A stretch of 64,000 nucleotides of DNA from Alphaproteobacteria bacterium (GCA_020632795.1 JACKEV010000011.1:503530-567529); one strand, 5' to 3'; positions 51,301-60,107 are shown, numbered from the stretch's first letter. The notes: generated from the letters alone by a model not told the origin. Program-made: numbers and translations.

Positions 51301-52612
51301 GCGCGCGCAGCTCGGCCAGGGCGCTGCGGGTGTGCTCGCGGGTCGCCGCGAGGCCCCCAAGGCGGGCTCGGGAGACGCGGGTGAGCTTGTCGCGTGTCGC
51401 AAAAATGGCGAGCAGCGTGTCTCTCACCTGCTGGCGGGCGGCGTCCAGGCGCTGCTGCGCAGCGGCGTGGTGCTGCTCGGCATCCGCCGGATCCCCCCCC
51501 GCCCCACCGGTCGCCTGCTCGCTGCGGGCCTGCGCCAGCGCCCGCTCGGCCTGGGCGCGGCGCTGCGCCAGGGCGCTCAAGCTCCGCTCCGCCTGACCGA
51601 GCCTCGCCTGCGCCTCGGCGAGCGCGGCGATCAGGGCCTCGGCCTCGGGCGGAGTGGCGGCCGGCCGTCGGGCCCGAAGCGCCCCGTGGCGCGCCTCGGC
51701 CTGGGCGAGGGGCTCCGCGAGGGCGCCGCGCCTCTGCTGGAGCGCGTCGACGCGCGCGCGCAGGTCGTCCACAGCGGCGGCCTGCTCCCGCCGGGCGGCC
51801 TGCAGAGGAGCCCGCGGGTCCTCGGTCCTGGCCGCCGGAGCCTCCGCGACGCCCGTCCCGCCGAGATCCGCGATGAGCCAGGCGCAGAGCGCCCCCAGCA
51901 CCGGGCTTCGGCGGGCCTCGTCCTGCAGCTCCTCCCGGGAGGGCGCGTCCAGCGGCGGCAGGGTGTCCCGCATGCCCTCCGCGAGGACCTTCGCGATGTC
52001 CGCGCACTGGGCGGCGGTGACGTCCAGGGCCTGCGCGAGGGCCTGCAGGACGCCCTGGTGCGCCGCGTCATCTCCCACGAGCGCCGCGAAGGGCCCCGGA
52101 TCCCCGTGGGCGCTCAGGATCGCGGTGGGGGCCCAGTCCCGGGGCAGCTCGTCCCAGCTCGTGAACGCGAGGGCGACCTCGATCGCCGCGATCCAGGTCA
52201 GGGCGGCGCGGCCGGCCGGGTGGTCCCGGAGCTGCTGCACCCGCGCCTGGGGCGCCCCGGTGAACAACGCCTCCGCGCACAGGGCCAGGCCGGCCATGCG
52301 CTGCGCGACGTCTCGGGCATGGCCCCGCTCCAGCTCCTCGATGCCCGAGGCCCACTCCTCGTGGGCCTCAAACAGGTCGAGCGCGGCCCGGGGGGCGGAC
52401 GCGGGCCCGGAGAAGTGGGGGCCGTGGTCCAGCAGCGCGGCGGCGCGCAGGGCCCGCTCGCCGGGCGCCCCCAGCGCGGGCACCTCGGGGAGCGATCCGC
52501 CCAGAAGGGTCGCCTCGGCTGGCCCGTCGCCCCGCAGGACCACCGAGAGCAGCCGATGCACCGGCTCGCCCGGTGAGAGGGTGCGCAGCAGCCCGGCGAG
52601 CGCCTCGCTCAT
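48371..52612 (-). CDS. giant Ala/Arg-rich coiled-coil protein
   Basis: A 1413-residue protein. The first 260 residues are a helical globular part (LLSVVLRGDGPAEATLLGGSLPEV; LAEGMRDTLPPLDAPSREEL). Residues 270-1330 are near-continuous heptad repeats of Ala/Glu/Arg/Gln. The basic motif RWRLAKALRRR occurs twice, about 80 residues apart, breaking the coil. The tail is Arg/Pro-rich with an acidic Glu/Asp end. There is no ATPase head, so it is not an SMC protein; a cytoskeletal or polar scaffold is possible. It is probably co-transcribed with the small coiled-coil gene eight bases upstream. The gene is dense in TGTCGCA heptamers. Confidence 0.75.
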   Translation of the reverse strand: MSEALAGLLRTLSPGEPVHRLLSVVLRGDGPAEATLLGGSLPEVPALGAPGERALRAAALLDHGPHFSGPASAPRAALDLFEAHEEWASGIEELERGHARDVAQRMAGLALCAEALFTGAPQARVQQLRDHPAGRAALTWIAAIEVALAFTSWDELPRDWAPTAILSAHGDPGPFAALVGDDAAHQGVLQALAQALDVTAAQCADIAKVLAEGMRDTLPPLDAPSREELQDEARRSPVLGALCAWLIADLGGTGVAEAPAARTEDPRAPLQAARREQAAAVDDLRARVDALQQRRGALAEPLAQAEARHGALRARRPAATPPEAEALIAALAEAQARLGQAERSLSALAQRRAQAERALAQARSEQATGGAGGDPADAEQHHAAAQQRLDAARQQVRDTLLAIFATRDKLTRVSRARLGGLAATREHTRSALAELRARPDAPKVSAAPTPSRVETGPARARLAEAEAALASTRQPLERARARLAEAETARDSVRARHDALEQAHDRAAQALRSAEEAVPLLRLRASAAATQLRSLRERPASVAALARDWLAREVEERDALRARREALVAARPAPVVVDEAAIPAAKAAAQEARGARDAARAALERLGERLQEARGALDRAAAIQADATARLRGAADRRAQAERAQTEVRGRLLTRLNAEQALEEQVLTLRTALQGAVAARRAALEQEQADARRAAATLKQDLKQRHDLMRQTQETLSQRQQARGALGPPPPVEDRRDALREALGGQRAALSQSTASRDGLRQQADEAAAELARVEVSRDTARVRFEGLPAPEPSLAPAERLGQAQGALREAERMVLQGRVAVAGAALAEQGAKRDATRQSLAMLQERRTRVGADALPLPDPTEVRGRLDAARAALSQGDANLETLSHEHATTRAEVETLRSNMPEVRSLLIARRAARWRLAKALRRRAHRLGEARAANAAAQVTLVALRATLPPPPMLTPEVSPQQAREQLEEAELHLALHAEAVLEGEEAVQAAVASVPVARAKVRQALNLLRARRWRLAKALRRRRHTLQRLQSIGPGAREALVLRRAGIEPVEGPTEAELIQLDALSSAREALLKQTTALSHLKQARDASAAALVEAEAACFERESGVGDAEQALTFARELRDSAKELLPQRREQVRQAELQVKQARKAVAGWAGQRATALRARRAEAVRQRDAARGRLTDLRTRRAAHPQRVVAARDDLARRRRQAAADVEGLRRIEQRRGALRASISRRRAVLERAAPHLVIEDAERRLDARWARFEAQERELVDNAQRVKQMRARRDEMREDLKRREAAIEALREAMKEPEEPVTEPIPLDPREALRQQLRQQMRQDRERRRRPPEAPPEPVVTEPPSAPPRRGPRRARRSAPPPPEEDAAKTVLLSREELAKQREALLGEEDEPSDESWTWGPLDE
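48618..51402. repeat. cluster of TGTCGCA/TGCGACA heptamers (sixteen copies)
   Basis: Copies start at 48618, 48630, 48642, 49191, 49359, 49590, 49622, 49940, 49953, 49983, 50338, 50358, 50460, 50481, 51396; a few others may exist. Both orientations and more than one coding phase occur, so codon bias alone does not explain them. Within the gene, the normally rare Arg codon CGA appears in CTG CGA CAA and ATG CGA CAG contexts that create the heptamer. Confidence 0.6.
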
Positions 52613-52620
52613 GGCGACGC

Positions 52621-53124
52621 TCAGGCCCCGTCGTCGAGGGCCGCCAGCTCGGCGTCGATGCGCTGGAGGGCCGCCTCCTGCTCCGCCAGCTCAGCCTCCA
52701 GGGACGCGATCTCGTCGTCCAGCTCGCGCTCCTCGGCCTCGAGCTTCGCGATCTGCTGATCCAGGTCGGCCAGCTCGGCGTTGACGCGCTCCTGCTCGGC
52801 CCGGCGCTCCTCCAGCAGCTTCTCCTGGTCGGCCAGCTCGGACTCCAGGCGCTCGACCTCGGCGCGCAGGGCATCGACCCGACCCGCCTCGGTGTCGTGG
52901 TCGGCGGAGAGCTGCTCCACCTTCTTGCGGGCCTCGGCGACCCGGGCCTCGGCGGCGTCCAGCTCGGCGCGGGCCTGCTCGTATTCCTTGGCCTGGCGCT
53001 TCAGCTCGACCTCGGCGGCGTTGACCTCGGTCTCGGCCGCCGCGACCTCGGCGCGGGCCTTCTCCAGCTCCTGGAGCTGGGCGTCGAGCTTCTCCTGGAG
53101 CGCCTCTTTGGACGGTTCGGTCAT
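52621..53124 (-). CDS. coiled-coil protein
   Basis: A 167-residue protein from ATG 53124; the alternative upstream start adds 18 residues of low complexity. It is one continuous coiled coil of Glu/Ala/Leu heptads (QEKLDAQLQELEKARAEV; RVDALRAEVERLESELADQ) with an acidic end. The stop lies eight bases before the giant coiled-coil gene, so the two probably form a filament or complex together. There is no membrane or signal segment. Confidence 0.75.
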   Translation of the reverse strand: MTEPSKEALQEKLDAQLQELEKARAEVAAAETEVNAAEVELKRQAKEYEQARAELDAAEARVAEARKKVEQLSADHDTEAGRVDALRAEVERLESELADQEKLLEERRAEQERVNAELADLDQQIAKLEAEERELDDEIASLEAELAEQEAALQRIDAELAALDDGA

Positions 53125-53223
53125 GGCGGCGATGCTACCGGCGCGCCGGGGGGGTGTCAACGGGCCCCGGACGGACACAGGGAGCGTAAGATGGGCTCCC
53201 TCGCGTCAAGCCCTGGAGCGACC

Positions 53224-53670
53224 ATGCGCCTGATTCAGCTCTCTCCCCTGCTGCTGGGGTTCGCCATCGTCGGGCAGGGGGTGCTCAACCGCGCGGTCGG
53301 AGAGCGCTGGGGCCTGAGCGCCGCGGTGGTCCTCAACGCCACCGTGCTGCTGGCCTCCGCCACCGCCGTGATGCTGCTGGTCCGCAGCGCTCCCCAGCGA
53401 TTCCCGGCGTTCTTCTCACCACATCCGTCGCTGGATGCCAGCGCGTGGTGGTTCATCTTCCCGGGGATGCTGGGCTGCGTGATCGTGACCGGCGTGCCCT
53501 GGGCGATCAGCCGGTTCGGCGCCGCGCCCGTGTTCGTGCTGGTCGTGGCCGGGCAGATGGTCGCCAGCCTGGCCTGGGACGCCCTGGTGGAGGGGCGGCC
53601 GGCGACGTTGCCCCGGGTGGCCGGCGCGGCGCTGGCCGTGGCGGGCGCGGCGCTGGTTTCTCGCGGCTGA
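53224..53670 (+). CDS. YdcZ/DUF606-type small membrane protein
   Basis: A 148-residue protein with five hydrophobic segments, matching the half-size DMT-superfamily YdcZ group. LLGFAIVGQGVLNRAVGERWGL and GAAPVFVLVVAGQMVASLAWD correspond to the family's N-GAN-like and GQ motifs. These proteins often work as pairs of small subunits; only one is present here. Monocistronic, with a Shine-Dalgarno GGAG. Confidence 0.85.
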   Translation: MRLIQLSPLLLGFAIVGQGVLNRAVGERWGLSAAVVLNATVLLASATAVMLLVRSAPQRFPAFFSPHPSLDASAWWFIFPGMLGCVIVTGVPWAISRFGAAPVFVLVVAGQMVASLAWDALVEGRPATLPRVAGAALAVAGAALVSRG

Positions 53671-53718
53671 GGGGCCCCATCTGTTAGAGTTCGCGGCTCC
53701 CACCCCCTCGGAGGGCCG

Positions 53719-54588
53719 ATGAAGCCACCCCCCTTCCGATACACCCGTCCGGGAACGGTCCAGGAGACCCTGGAGCTGCTGGCGCGCTACGGGGCCACCG
53801 CCCGCATCCTGGCCGGCGGCCAGAGCCTCGTCCCGGCGATGAACGCCCGCGTCGCCCACCCCGGCGTGCTCATCGACATCAACCGGGTGCCCGGGCTCGA
53901 CGGCATCGACGCACCCACCGGCGGCGGGCTGGTCATCGGCGCGATGGCGCGCCAGGCGGCGGTCGAACACAGCCGCGACGTGCAGGTCCGCCAGCCCATC
54001 GTCGCCGAGGCCGTCTCCTGGATCGGCTGGCCCCAGGTCCGCAACCGGGGCACCTTCGGGGGCAGCCTGGCCCAGGCGGACCGGCACGCCGAGCTGCCGG
54101 CGGTCGCGCTCCTGCTGGGCGCGGCCCTGCGGGCCCGCTCGGTGCGGGGGGCGCGCACCATCGCCGCCGACGACTTCTTCACCGGCGCCGGCAACACCCT
54201 CGATCCCGATGAGCTGCTGGTGGACGTCACGCTGCCCGCGGCGCCCGTCAACAGCGGAGCCGCCTTCCTGGAGGTCTGCCGACGGGCCAGCGGCGTGCCG
54301 GTCGTGGCGGTGGCCGCGCGGGTGATCCTGCGCGACGACGGCGCCATCGACCGCGCCGAGGCCACCATCGCGGGGGCCGCGCCCCGGGCCATCCGGGCCG
54401 AGGGGCTGGAGGCCCTCACCGGCCAGGCCCCCTCCGACGCGGCCTTCGCCGAGGCCGGGCGCGCCGCCGCCGCCGGGCGGGAGGTCGACCCCTACGAGAA
54501 CGTCCACGGCGACGCCCGCTACCGCCGCCACCTCGTCTCCGTGCTCACCCGCCGCGCGCTGGCCCAGGCCGCCGCGCGCGCCGCCTGA
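53719..54588 (+). CDS. molybdenum hydroxylase FAD-binding subunit (CoxM/CutM type)
   Basis: A 289-residue protein. FAD contacts are visible as ARILAGGQSLVPAMNAR (AGGQSL) and RNRGTFGGSLAQADRHAELP, with the CO-dehydrogenase-type C-terminal domain after residue 180. It passes electrons from the iron-sulfur subunit to an acceptor. First gene of a six-gene catabolic run: FAD, FeS, Mo subunits, hydantoinase A and B, amidase. The order M-S-L is that of CO-dehydrogenase-like enzymes, but the large subunit lacks the CO-specific loop. Confidence 0.93.
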   Translation: MKPPPFRYTRPGTVQETLELLARYGATARILAGGQSLVPAMNARVAHPGVLIDINRVPGLDGIDAPTGGGLVIGAMARQAAVEHSRDVQVRQPIVAEAVSWIGWPQVRNRGTFGGSLAQADRHAELPAVALLLGAALRARSVRGARTIAADDFFTGAGNTLDPDELLVDVTLPAAPVNSGAAFLEVCRRASGVPVVAVAARVILRDDGAIDRAEATIAGAAPRAIRAEGLEALTGQAPSDAAFAEAGRAAAAGREVDPYENVHGDARYRRHLVSVLTRRALAQAAARAA

Positions 54589-54599
54589 GAGGACACCGC

Positions 54600-55106
54600 A
54601 TGGACCCCACCTCCGACACCCTCGCGGTCTCCTTCGAGATCAACGGGCGCGCCGTGACCGTGCACGTCGAGCCCCGGCGCCTGCTCTCGGACGTCATCCG
54701 ACACGATCTCCGGCTCACCGGCACCCACGTCGCCTGCGAGCACGGCGTCTGTGGCTCCTGCACGGTGCTGCTGGACGGCGCCCCCGTGCGGAGCTGCCTG
54801 CTGTTCGCGGTACAGGTCGATGGCTGCAAGGTCGACACGGTCGAGTCCCTGGCCACCCCCACCCCGGAGGGCGGCCTCAAGCTGCACCACCTCCAGCAGG
54901 CCTTCCACCTGGAGCATGGCCTCCAGTGCGGGTACTGTACGCCGGGCCTGCTGATGACCCTGCTGCCCTGGCTGGAGCAGAACCCCTCCCCCACCGAAGC
55001 GGACATCCGGCAGGCCATCTCCGGCAACCTGTGCCGGTGCACGGGCTACCACAACATCGTCAAGGCCGTGCAGCGCGCCATCGCGCTGTCCGCCGAGGAG
55101 GGCTGA
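54600..55106 (+). CDS. molybdenum hydroxylase [2Fe-2S] subunit
   Basis: A 168-residue protein. Plant-type ferredoxin cluster CEHGVCGSCTVLLDG near residue 44, then the second cluster in the helical domain with CGYCTPG and CRCTGYHNIVKA. Length and motifs match CoxS/CutS-type subunits. It links the molybdopterin site to FAD. Confidence 0.96.
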   Translation: MDPTSDTLAVSFEINGRAVTVHVEPRRLLSDVIRHDLRLTGTHVACEHGVCGSCTVLLDGAPVRSCLLFAVQVDGCKVDTVESLATPTPEGGLKLHHLQQAFHLEHGLQCGYCTPGLLMTLLPWLEQNPSPTEADIRQAISGNLCRCTGYHNIVKAVQRAIALSAEEG

Positions 55107-55109
55107 GCC

Positions 55110-57449
55110 ATGTCCCGACTGATCGGCCAGCGCCTCCCCCGCCGTGAGGACGCCCGTCTGCTGACCGGCCGCGCCCTGTTCACCGACGACGTCGACCTGC
55201 CGGGCATGCTGCACGCCGCGTTCCTGCGCAGCCCGGTGGGCCACGCCCGCGTCAAGCGCCTGGACCTGTCCCGCGCCCGCGCCCGCAATGGCGTCGTGGC
55301 GGTGTACGGCGCCGACGACCTCGGAGCGCTGTGGGGCCCCGGCCCCCTGCTCGTGCCCCCGCCCCCCATCGAAGACATCTACTTCGTGCAGCGCACCATC
55401 GTGCCCCTGGCCAAGGACAAGGTGCGGCACATGGGCGAGCCGGTGGCGATGGTGATCGCCACCAGCCGCTACGTGGCCGAGGACGCCCTGGAGGACATCG
55501 TCCTGGAGTTGGAGCCCCTGCCGGCGGTGCTGGATCTGGAGGCCGCCCTGGAGCGGGACGCGGCCCGGGTCCACGAGGACCTGCCCAACAACCTCGCCTC
55601 CCATGTGGTACAGACCAAGGGGGACTACGAGGCCGCCCTGGCCGAGGCCCCGGTGGTGCTCAAGCGGCGCTTCCGATACGATCGCGGCGTCGCCGCAGCC
55701 CTGGAGAACCGGGGCGTGGTGGCCGAGTGGGACGCCAAGGGCGGCGTGATGCGCATCTGGGACACCACCCAGGCGCCCATCCCCATCCGCAACGGCGTGG
55801 CCGGCATGCTGGGCCTCTCGGAGAGCCAGGTGCAGGTGGTCGCGCCCTTCATCGGCGGCGGCTTCGGCCCCAAGATGATGATGTTCTATCCGGAGGAGAT
55901 CCTGGTCCCCTGGGCGTCCAGGCAGCTCGGCCGGCCGGTCAAGTGGATCGAGGACCGCCGCGAGAACTTCGGCGCCACCACCCAGGAGCGCCTCCAGATC
56001 CATGACAGCGAGATCGCGCTGACGAAGGACGGCGTCATCCTGGGCGTGAAGGACGTGTTCCTGCACGACTCGGGCGCCTACAACAGCTACGGGCTGACCA
56101 TCCCCATCAACTCACAGTGCACGCTGCTGGGGCAGTACAACATCCCCAACTACTACAGTGAGTTCAAGGTGGTGTTCACCAACCGCGTGCTGGTGACCCC
56201 CTACCGGGGCGCGGGCCGCCAGCACGGCGTGTTCGTGATCGAGCGCCTGCTCGACTTCGCCGCCCGCGAGCTGGGCATCGACCGCGCGGAGATCCGCCGC
56301 CGCAACCTGATCCGCCCCGAGCACTATCCGTACGACAATGAGCTGATCTACCAGGACTTCGCCCCTCTGGTCTACGACTCCGGCGACGTCGAGCCTGTGC
56401 TGGACAAGGCCCTGGACATGATCGGCTACGACGACTTCATCCGGAACGAGCAGCCCGCCGCCCGCGCCGAGGGTCGCCACCTGGGGCTGGGCCTGGTCTG
56501 CTACACCGAGGGCACCGGCATCGGCCCCTACGAGGGCGCCCGGGTTCGTGTGGAGTCCACCGGGCGGGTCAGCGTGGCCACCGGCGTGGGCACCCAGGGT
56601 CAGGGGCACTACACCTCCCTCGCCCAGGTGGTCGCCGAGCCGCTGGGCCTGAGCCTCCAGGACGTCGACATCACGACGGGCGACACCACACGGTTCCACT
56701 GGGGCACCGGCACGTTCGCCAGCCGCGGGGCGGTGGTGGCGGGCAACGCCTGCTACGCCGCCGCCCAGCAGGTGCGACAGAAGGTCGTCGCCCTGGCCGC
56801 GAAGCTGCTCCGCTGCCTGGAGGAGGACGTCGAGGTGAGCGGCGGTCGGGCCTTCATCCACAACCACCCCGACAAGGGTTACATGCTCTCCGAGCTGGCT
56901 GCGCTGGCCAACCCGCTGCGCGGCGCGGTCGAACCAGGCACAGAGCCCGGGCTGGAGGCCACCGCCTACTTCGGCCCGCCCCGGGGCGCGACCGCCAACG
57001 GCATCCACGCCGCCATCGTCGAGGTCGACCCCGAGACCCTCCAGGTGCAGACCCGCAAGTACGTCGTGGTCCACGACTGCGGGACCGTGCTGAATCCCCT
57101 GCTGCTGGAGGGCCAGGTCCACGGCGGCGTCGCCCAGGGCCTGGGCAACGCCTGGTACGAGGAGCTGGACTTCGACGAGCAGGGCCGCATCCTGAACAAC
57201 AACCTGCACGACTTCATGCTGCCCACCGCCCAGGACATCCCCCCCATCGACGTGGGCCACGAGGAGACCCGCTCCCCGTTGAACCCCCTGGGGGTCAAGG
57301 GCGCGGGCGAGGCCGGGGCCATCCCCGGCGCGGCGGTGTTCGTGCAGGCGGTGGAGGACGCCCTCGGCATCGACGGCCTGGAGCTGCGCGACGTGCCGCT
57401 CTCCCCGGCGAAGCTGCTCCACATCCTCTCCGAACACACCGGCGGCTGA
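55110..57449 (+). CDS. molybdenum hydroxylase large (catalytic) subunit
   Basis: A 779-residue protein. Molybdopterin-cytosine-dinucleotide motifs: VAPFIGGGFGPKM, TGVGTQGQGHYT-like GVGTQGQGHYTSLAQV, and the catalytic Glu in GVKGAGEAGAIPGA. The active-site loop reads TPYRGAGRQ, not the AYRCSFR of aerobic CO dehydrogenase, so this is not a CO oxidiser. Family members hydroxylate N-heterocycles, aldehydes or nicotinate-like rings next to the nitrogen. The downstream hydantoinase and amidase genes fit a cyclic-amide or heterocycle substrate. Confidence 0.94.
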   Translation: MSRLIGQRLPRREDARLLTGRALFTDDVDLPGMLHAAFLRSPVGHARVKRLDLSRARARNGVVAVYGADDLGALWGPGPLLVPPPPIEDIYFVQRTIVPLAKDKVRHMGEPVAMVIATSRYVAEDALEDIVLELEPLPAVLDLEAALERDAARVHEDLPNNLASHVVQTKGDYEAALAEAPVVLKRRFRYDRGVAAALENRGVVAEWDAKGGVMRIWDTTQAPIPIRNGVAGMLGLSESQVQVVAPFIGGGFGPKMMMFYPEEILVPWASRQLGRPVKWIEDRRENFGATTQERLQIHDSEIALTKDGVILGVKDVFLHDSGAYNSYGLTIPINSQCTLLGQYNIPNYYSEFKVVFTNRVLVTPYRGAGRQHGVFVIERLLDFAARELGIDRAEIRRRNLIRPEHYPYDNELIYQDFAPLVYDSGDVEPVLDKALDMIGYDDFIRNEQPAARAEGRHLGLGLVCYTEGTGIGPYEGARVRVESTGRVSVATGVGTQGQGHYTSLAQVVAEPLGLSLQDVDITTGDTTRFHWGTGTFASRGAVVAGNACYAAAQQVRQKVVALAAKLLRCLEEDVEVSGGRAFIHNHPDKGYMLSELAALANPLRGAVEPGTEPGLEATAYFGPPRGATANGIHAAIVEVDPETLQVQTRKYVVVHDCGTVLNPLLLEGQVHGGVAQGLGNAWYEELDFDEQGRILNNNLHDFMLPTAQDIPPIDVGHEETRSPLNPLGVKGAGEAGAIPGAAVFVQAVEDALGIDGLELRDVPLSPAKLLHILSEHTGG

Positions 57450-57473
57450 CCGCCCGACACCCTTGAGGAGCCC

Positions 57474-59549
57474 ATGGCCTACCGGATCGGCATCGACACA
57501 GGCGGGACCTTCACCGACATCGTGGCCGTTCACGCGAAGAGCGGCGCGGTGTCCGTCACCAAGGTCCCCTCCACCCCCGACGACCCCTCGCGCGGGCTCG
57601 CGAACGGTGTCGCAGAAATCCTGCGACACCTGGATGCGACACCTGAAGACGTCATCGCCCTGTGCCACGGCACCACCGTGGCCACCAACGCCCTGCTGGA
57701 GGAGCGCTTCTCCGCCCTGGGGCTGGTGGTGACCCGCGGCTTCCGGCATGTGCTGGAGATCGCGCGCCAGTCGGTCCCCGAGGGCTACGGCAACTCCTAC
57801 TTCTGGGTGAAACCCGACCGCATCGTGCCCCTGGACCTCGTCACCGAGATCGACGAGCGGCTGAACTACAAGGGCGAGGTGCTGCGCGAGCTGGACGAGG
57901 ACAGCGCCCGCGCCGCCGCCCGCTTCTTCCAGGAGCGCGGCATCGAGGCGGTGGGGGTGTGCCTCATCCACGCCTACGCCAACGGAGACCACGAGCGGCG
58001 GGTCCGTGACATCATGCTTCAGGAGGCCCCGGGCCTCGTCATCTCCCTGTCGCATGAGGTGCTGCCCGAGTATCGGGAGTACGAGCGCACCATGACCACC
58101 CTGGTGGACGCCTACGTCAAGCCGGTGATGTCGCGATACATGCGACAGGTGCGACACCGGCTGTCGCAGATCCAGGACGGCGGGCTGGAGGGGCGCCCCT
58201 TCCTGGTGATGAAGTCCAACGGCGGCGTCATCTCCGCCGAGCAGGTCGCCGACCGGCCCATCGCCACCGCCCTGAGCGGGCCGGCGGCGGGCGCCTTGGG
58301 CGCGGCGGTCATCGCCGAGCTGGCCGGCTTCCGCGACCTCGTCAGCCTGGACGCTGGCGGCACCAGCACGGACGTCTGCCTCATCGAGCGCAGCCAGCCC
58401 CACCTGACCACCAACGGCTCGGTGGGCCGCTTCCCGGTCAAGCTCCCGATGATCGACATCGTCACCGTGGGCACCGGCGGCGGCTCCATCGCCTGGCGGG
58501 ACGCCTCGGGGGCCTTGCGGGTGGGCCCCAAGAGCGCGGGCGCGGTCCCCGGGCCGATGTGCTACCCGAACGGCGGCGACGAGCCCACCATCACCGACGC
58601 CAACGTGGTCCTGGGCCGCATCCCCCCCTCCCTCATCGGCGGCGGGCTGGCCCTGGACGTGGACCGCGCCCGTGAGGGGCTGGCCCGGCTGGCCGCGTCC
58701 CTGGGCGGGGATCTGACCGTCGAGCGCCTCGCCGCCGGCATCATCGAGATCGCCAACTGGTCCCAGGCCAACGCCATCCGACAGATCACGGTCAAGCGGG
58801 GCATCGATCCGCGCTCGTTCGCGCTCTTGTCCTTCGGCGGCTCCGGCCCCGCACAGTCGGCCGCCGTGATGGATCTGCTGGGCATGGCCGCGTGCATCGT
58901 GCCCCCGAACCCGGGGAACCTCTCCGCTTTCGGGCTGCTGAGCGTCGACTGGATCACCGATCACATCCGGACGAGGGTGATGCCCGAGGACAGCATCGAC
59001 CCCGTCGAGGTCGGCGCCATCTTCACGGAGCTGGAGGCCGAGGCCGACGCGGTGCTGGCCCGGGACGGCGTGCCCGCCGACCGGCGGCACCTCGTGCGGC
59101 ACGCCGACATTCGATACGAAGGGCAGGCCAGCGAGCTGCGGGTGGACGCGCCCCCGGGGCCCGTCGACGCCGAGGTGGTCGCCGAGATCGTGCGCCGCTT
59201 CCACGCCGCCTACGAGCGGGCCTACGGCTACCACTACGCCGGGGAGCAGCCCGTCGAGATCGTGAACCTCGCCGTCTCGGGCTTCGGCCGCATCGAGCGC
59301 CCCGCGCTGGCCGCCGAGGCCCCCACCGACGGCGGCCTGGACGTCGCGCGGCTGGGCACCCGGGCGGTCTGGTTCGACGGCGGCCCCGTCGACACGCCCA
59401 TCTACGACCGCGCGCGGCTGCCCGGCGGCCTCACCGTCGACGGCCCCGCCGTCATCCAGGAGTTCGGCTCCACCACCGTGGTGTTCCCCGGCCAGCGCGC
59501 CGAGGTCGATCCCCACGGCATCCTGATCATCCGCAAGGGAGGTGCCTGA
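57474..59549 (+). CDS. hydantoinase/oxoprolinase subunit A (HyuA-like)
   Basis: A 691-residue protein with the ATPase start RIGIDTGGTFTDIV, then HGTTVATNALLE, ISLSHEVLPEYREYERTMTT, MKSNGGVI and the second nucleotide-binding block LVSLDAGGTSTDVCLIE. The C-terminal portion contains DIRYEGQASELRV. This subunit uses ATP to open cyclic amides such as hydantoins or 5-oxoproline with subunit B. The gene overlaps subunit B by one base and contains several TGTCGCA-type heptamers, three of them between 57608 and 57641. Confidence 0.95.
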   Translation: MAYRIGIDTGGTFTDIVAVHAKSGAVSVTKVPSTPDDPSRGLANGVAEILRHLDATPEDVIALCHGTTVATNALLEERFSALGLVVTRGFRHVLEIARQSVPEGYGNSYFWVKPDRIVPLDLVTEIDERLNYKGEVLRELDEDSARAAARFFQERGIEAVGVCLIHAYANGDHERRVRDIMLQEAPGLVISLSHEVLPEYREYERTMTTLVDAYVKPVMSRYMRQVRHRLSQIQDGGLEGRPFLVMKSNGGVISAEQVADRPIATALSGPAAGALGAAVIAELAGFRDLVSLDAGGTSTDVCLIERSQPHLTTNGSVGRFPVKLPMIDIVTVGTGGGSIAWRDASGALRVGPKSAGAVPGPMCYPNGGDEPTITDANVVLGRIPPSLIGGGLALDVDRAREGLARLAASLGGDLTVERLAAGIIEIANWSQANAIRQITVKRGIDPRSFALLSFGGSGPAQSAAVMDLLGMAACIVPPNPGNLSAFGLLSVDWITDHIRTRVMPEDSIDPVEVGAIFTELEAEADAVLARDGVPADRRHLVRHADIRYEGQASELRVDAPPGPVDAEVVAEIVRRFHAAYERAYGYHYAGEQPVEIVNLAVSGFGRIERPALAAEAPTDGGLDVARLGTRAVWFDGGPVDTPIYDRARLPGGLTVDGPAVIQEFGSTTVVFPGQRAEVDPHGILIIRKGGA

Positions 59550-60107
59550 TGGCCGTCGATCCCATCGTCCTGCGCATCGTCGAGGAGGCCCTCAACTCCA
59601 TCGAGCGGGAGGTCGAGGCCGCCATCGAGCGGACCTCCCGCAGTCCCATGATCCGCGACCAGCACGACTACCGGGTGGGCATCCACGACGCCCGCTGTCG
59701 CAAGCTCACCGGCCGCAGCTACTCGGCGATGGTGGACCCGGTCGTGCGCGACTTCCCGCTGTCGCAGATGAAGCAGGGAGACGTCTACTTCTTCAACGAC
59801 GTGTATCTCTCCGAGGGCAGCATCGGGCACCTGCCCGACCTGTGCACGACCGTCCCCGTGCTGTACGACGGCCAGGTCGTCGCCTTCGTCCAGGCTTTCG
59901 GCCACCACGACGACATCGGCGGGGCGGTGCCCGGCTCCATGCCCGGCACGGCGGTCACCTGCTTCCAGGAGGGGCTGATGATCCCTCCGATCAAGCTGGA
60001 GGACGCCGGGGTCCGCAACGAGGCCGCCTTCCGCATCATCTGTCGCAACACCCGGCTGCCTGAGAGCGTCGCCGCCGACATCGACAGCGAGATCGCCGCC
60101 TGTCGCA
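57608..60107. repeat. second cluster of TGTCGCA/TGCGACA heptamers
   Basis: Copies start at 57608, 57622, 57635, 58048, 58141, 58150, 58162, 59696, 59760, 60041 and 60101, with one more at 56773. The three at 57608-57641 occur in three different reading phases (GTC GCA, CTG CGA CAC, GCG ACA), so a protein-level repeat cannot account for them. Confidence 0.6.

Noticed and set aside
55110..57449. Aerobic CO dehydrogenase large subunit
   Set aside because: The CO-specific AYRCSFR loop is replaced by PYRGAGR.
56112..59516. Long minus-strand frame opposite the Mo-hydroxylase and hyuA genes
   Set aside because: Shadow of genes with intact catalytic motifs; no start signal or domain seen.
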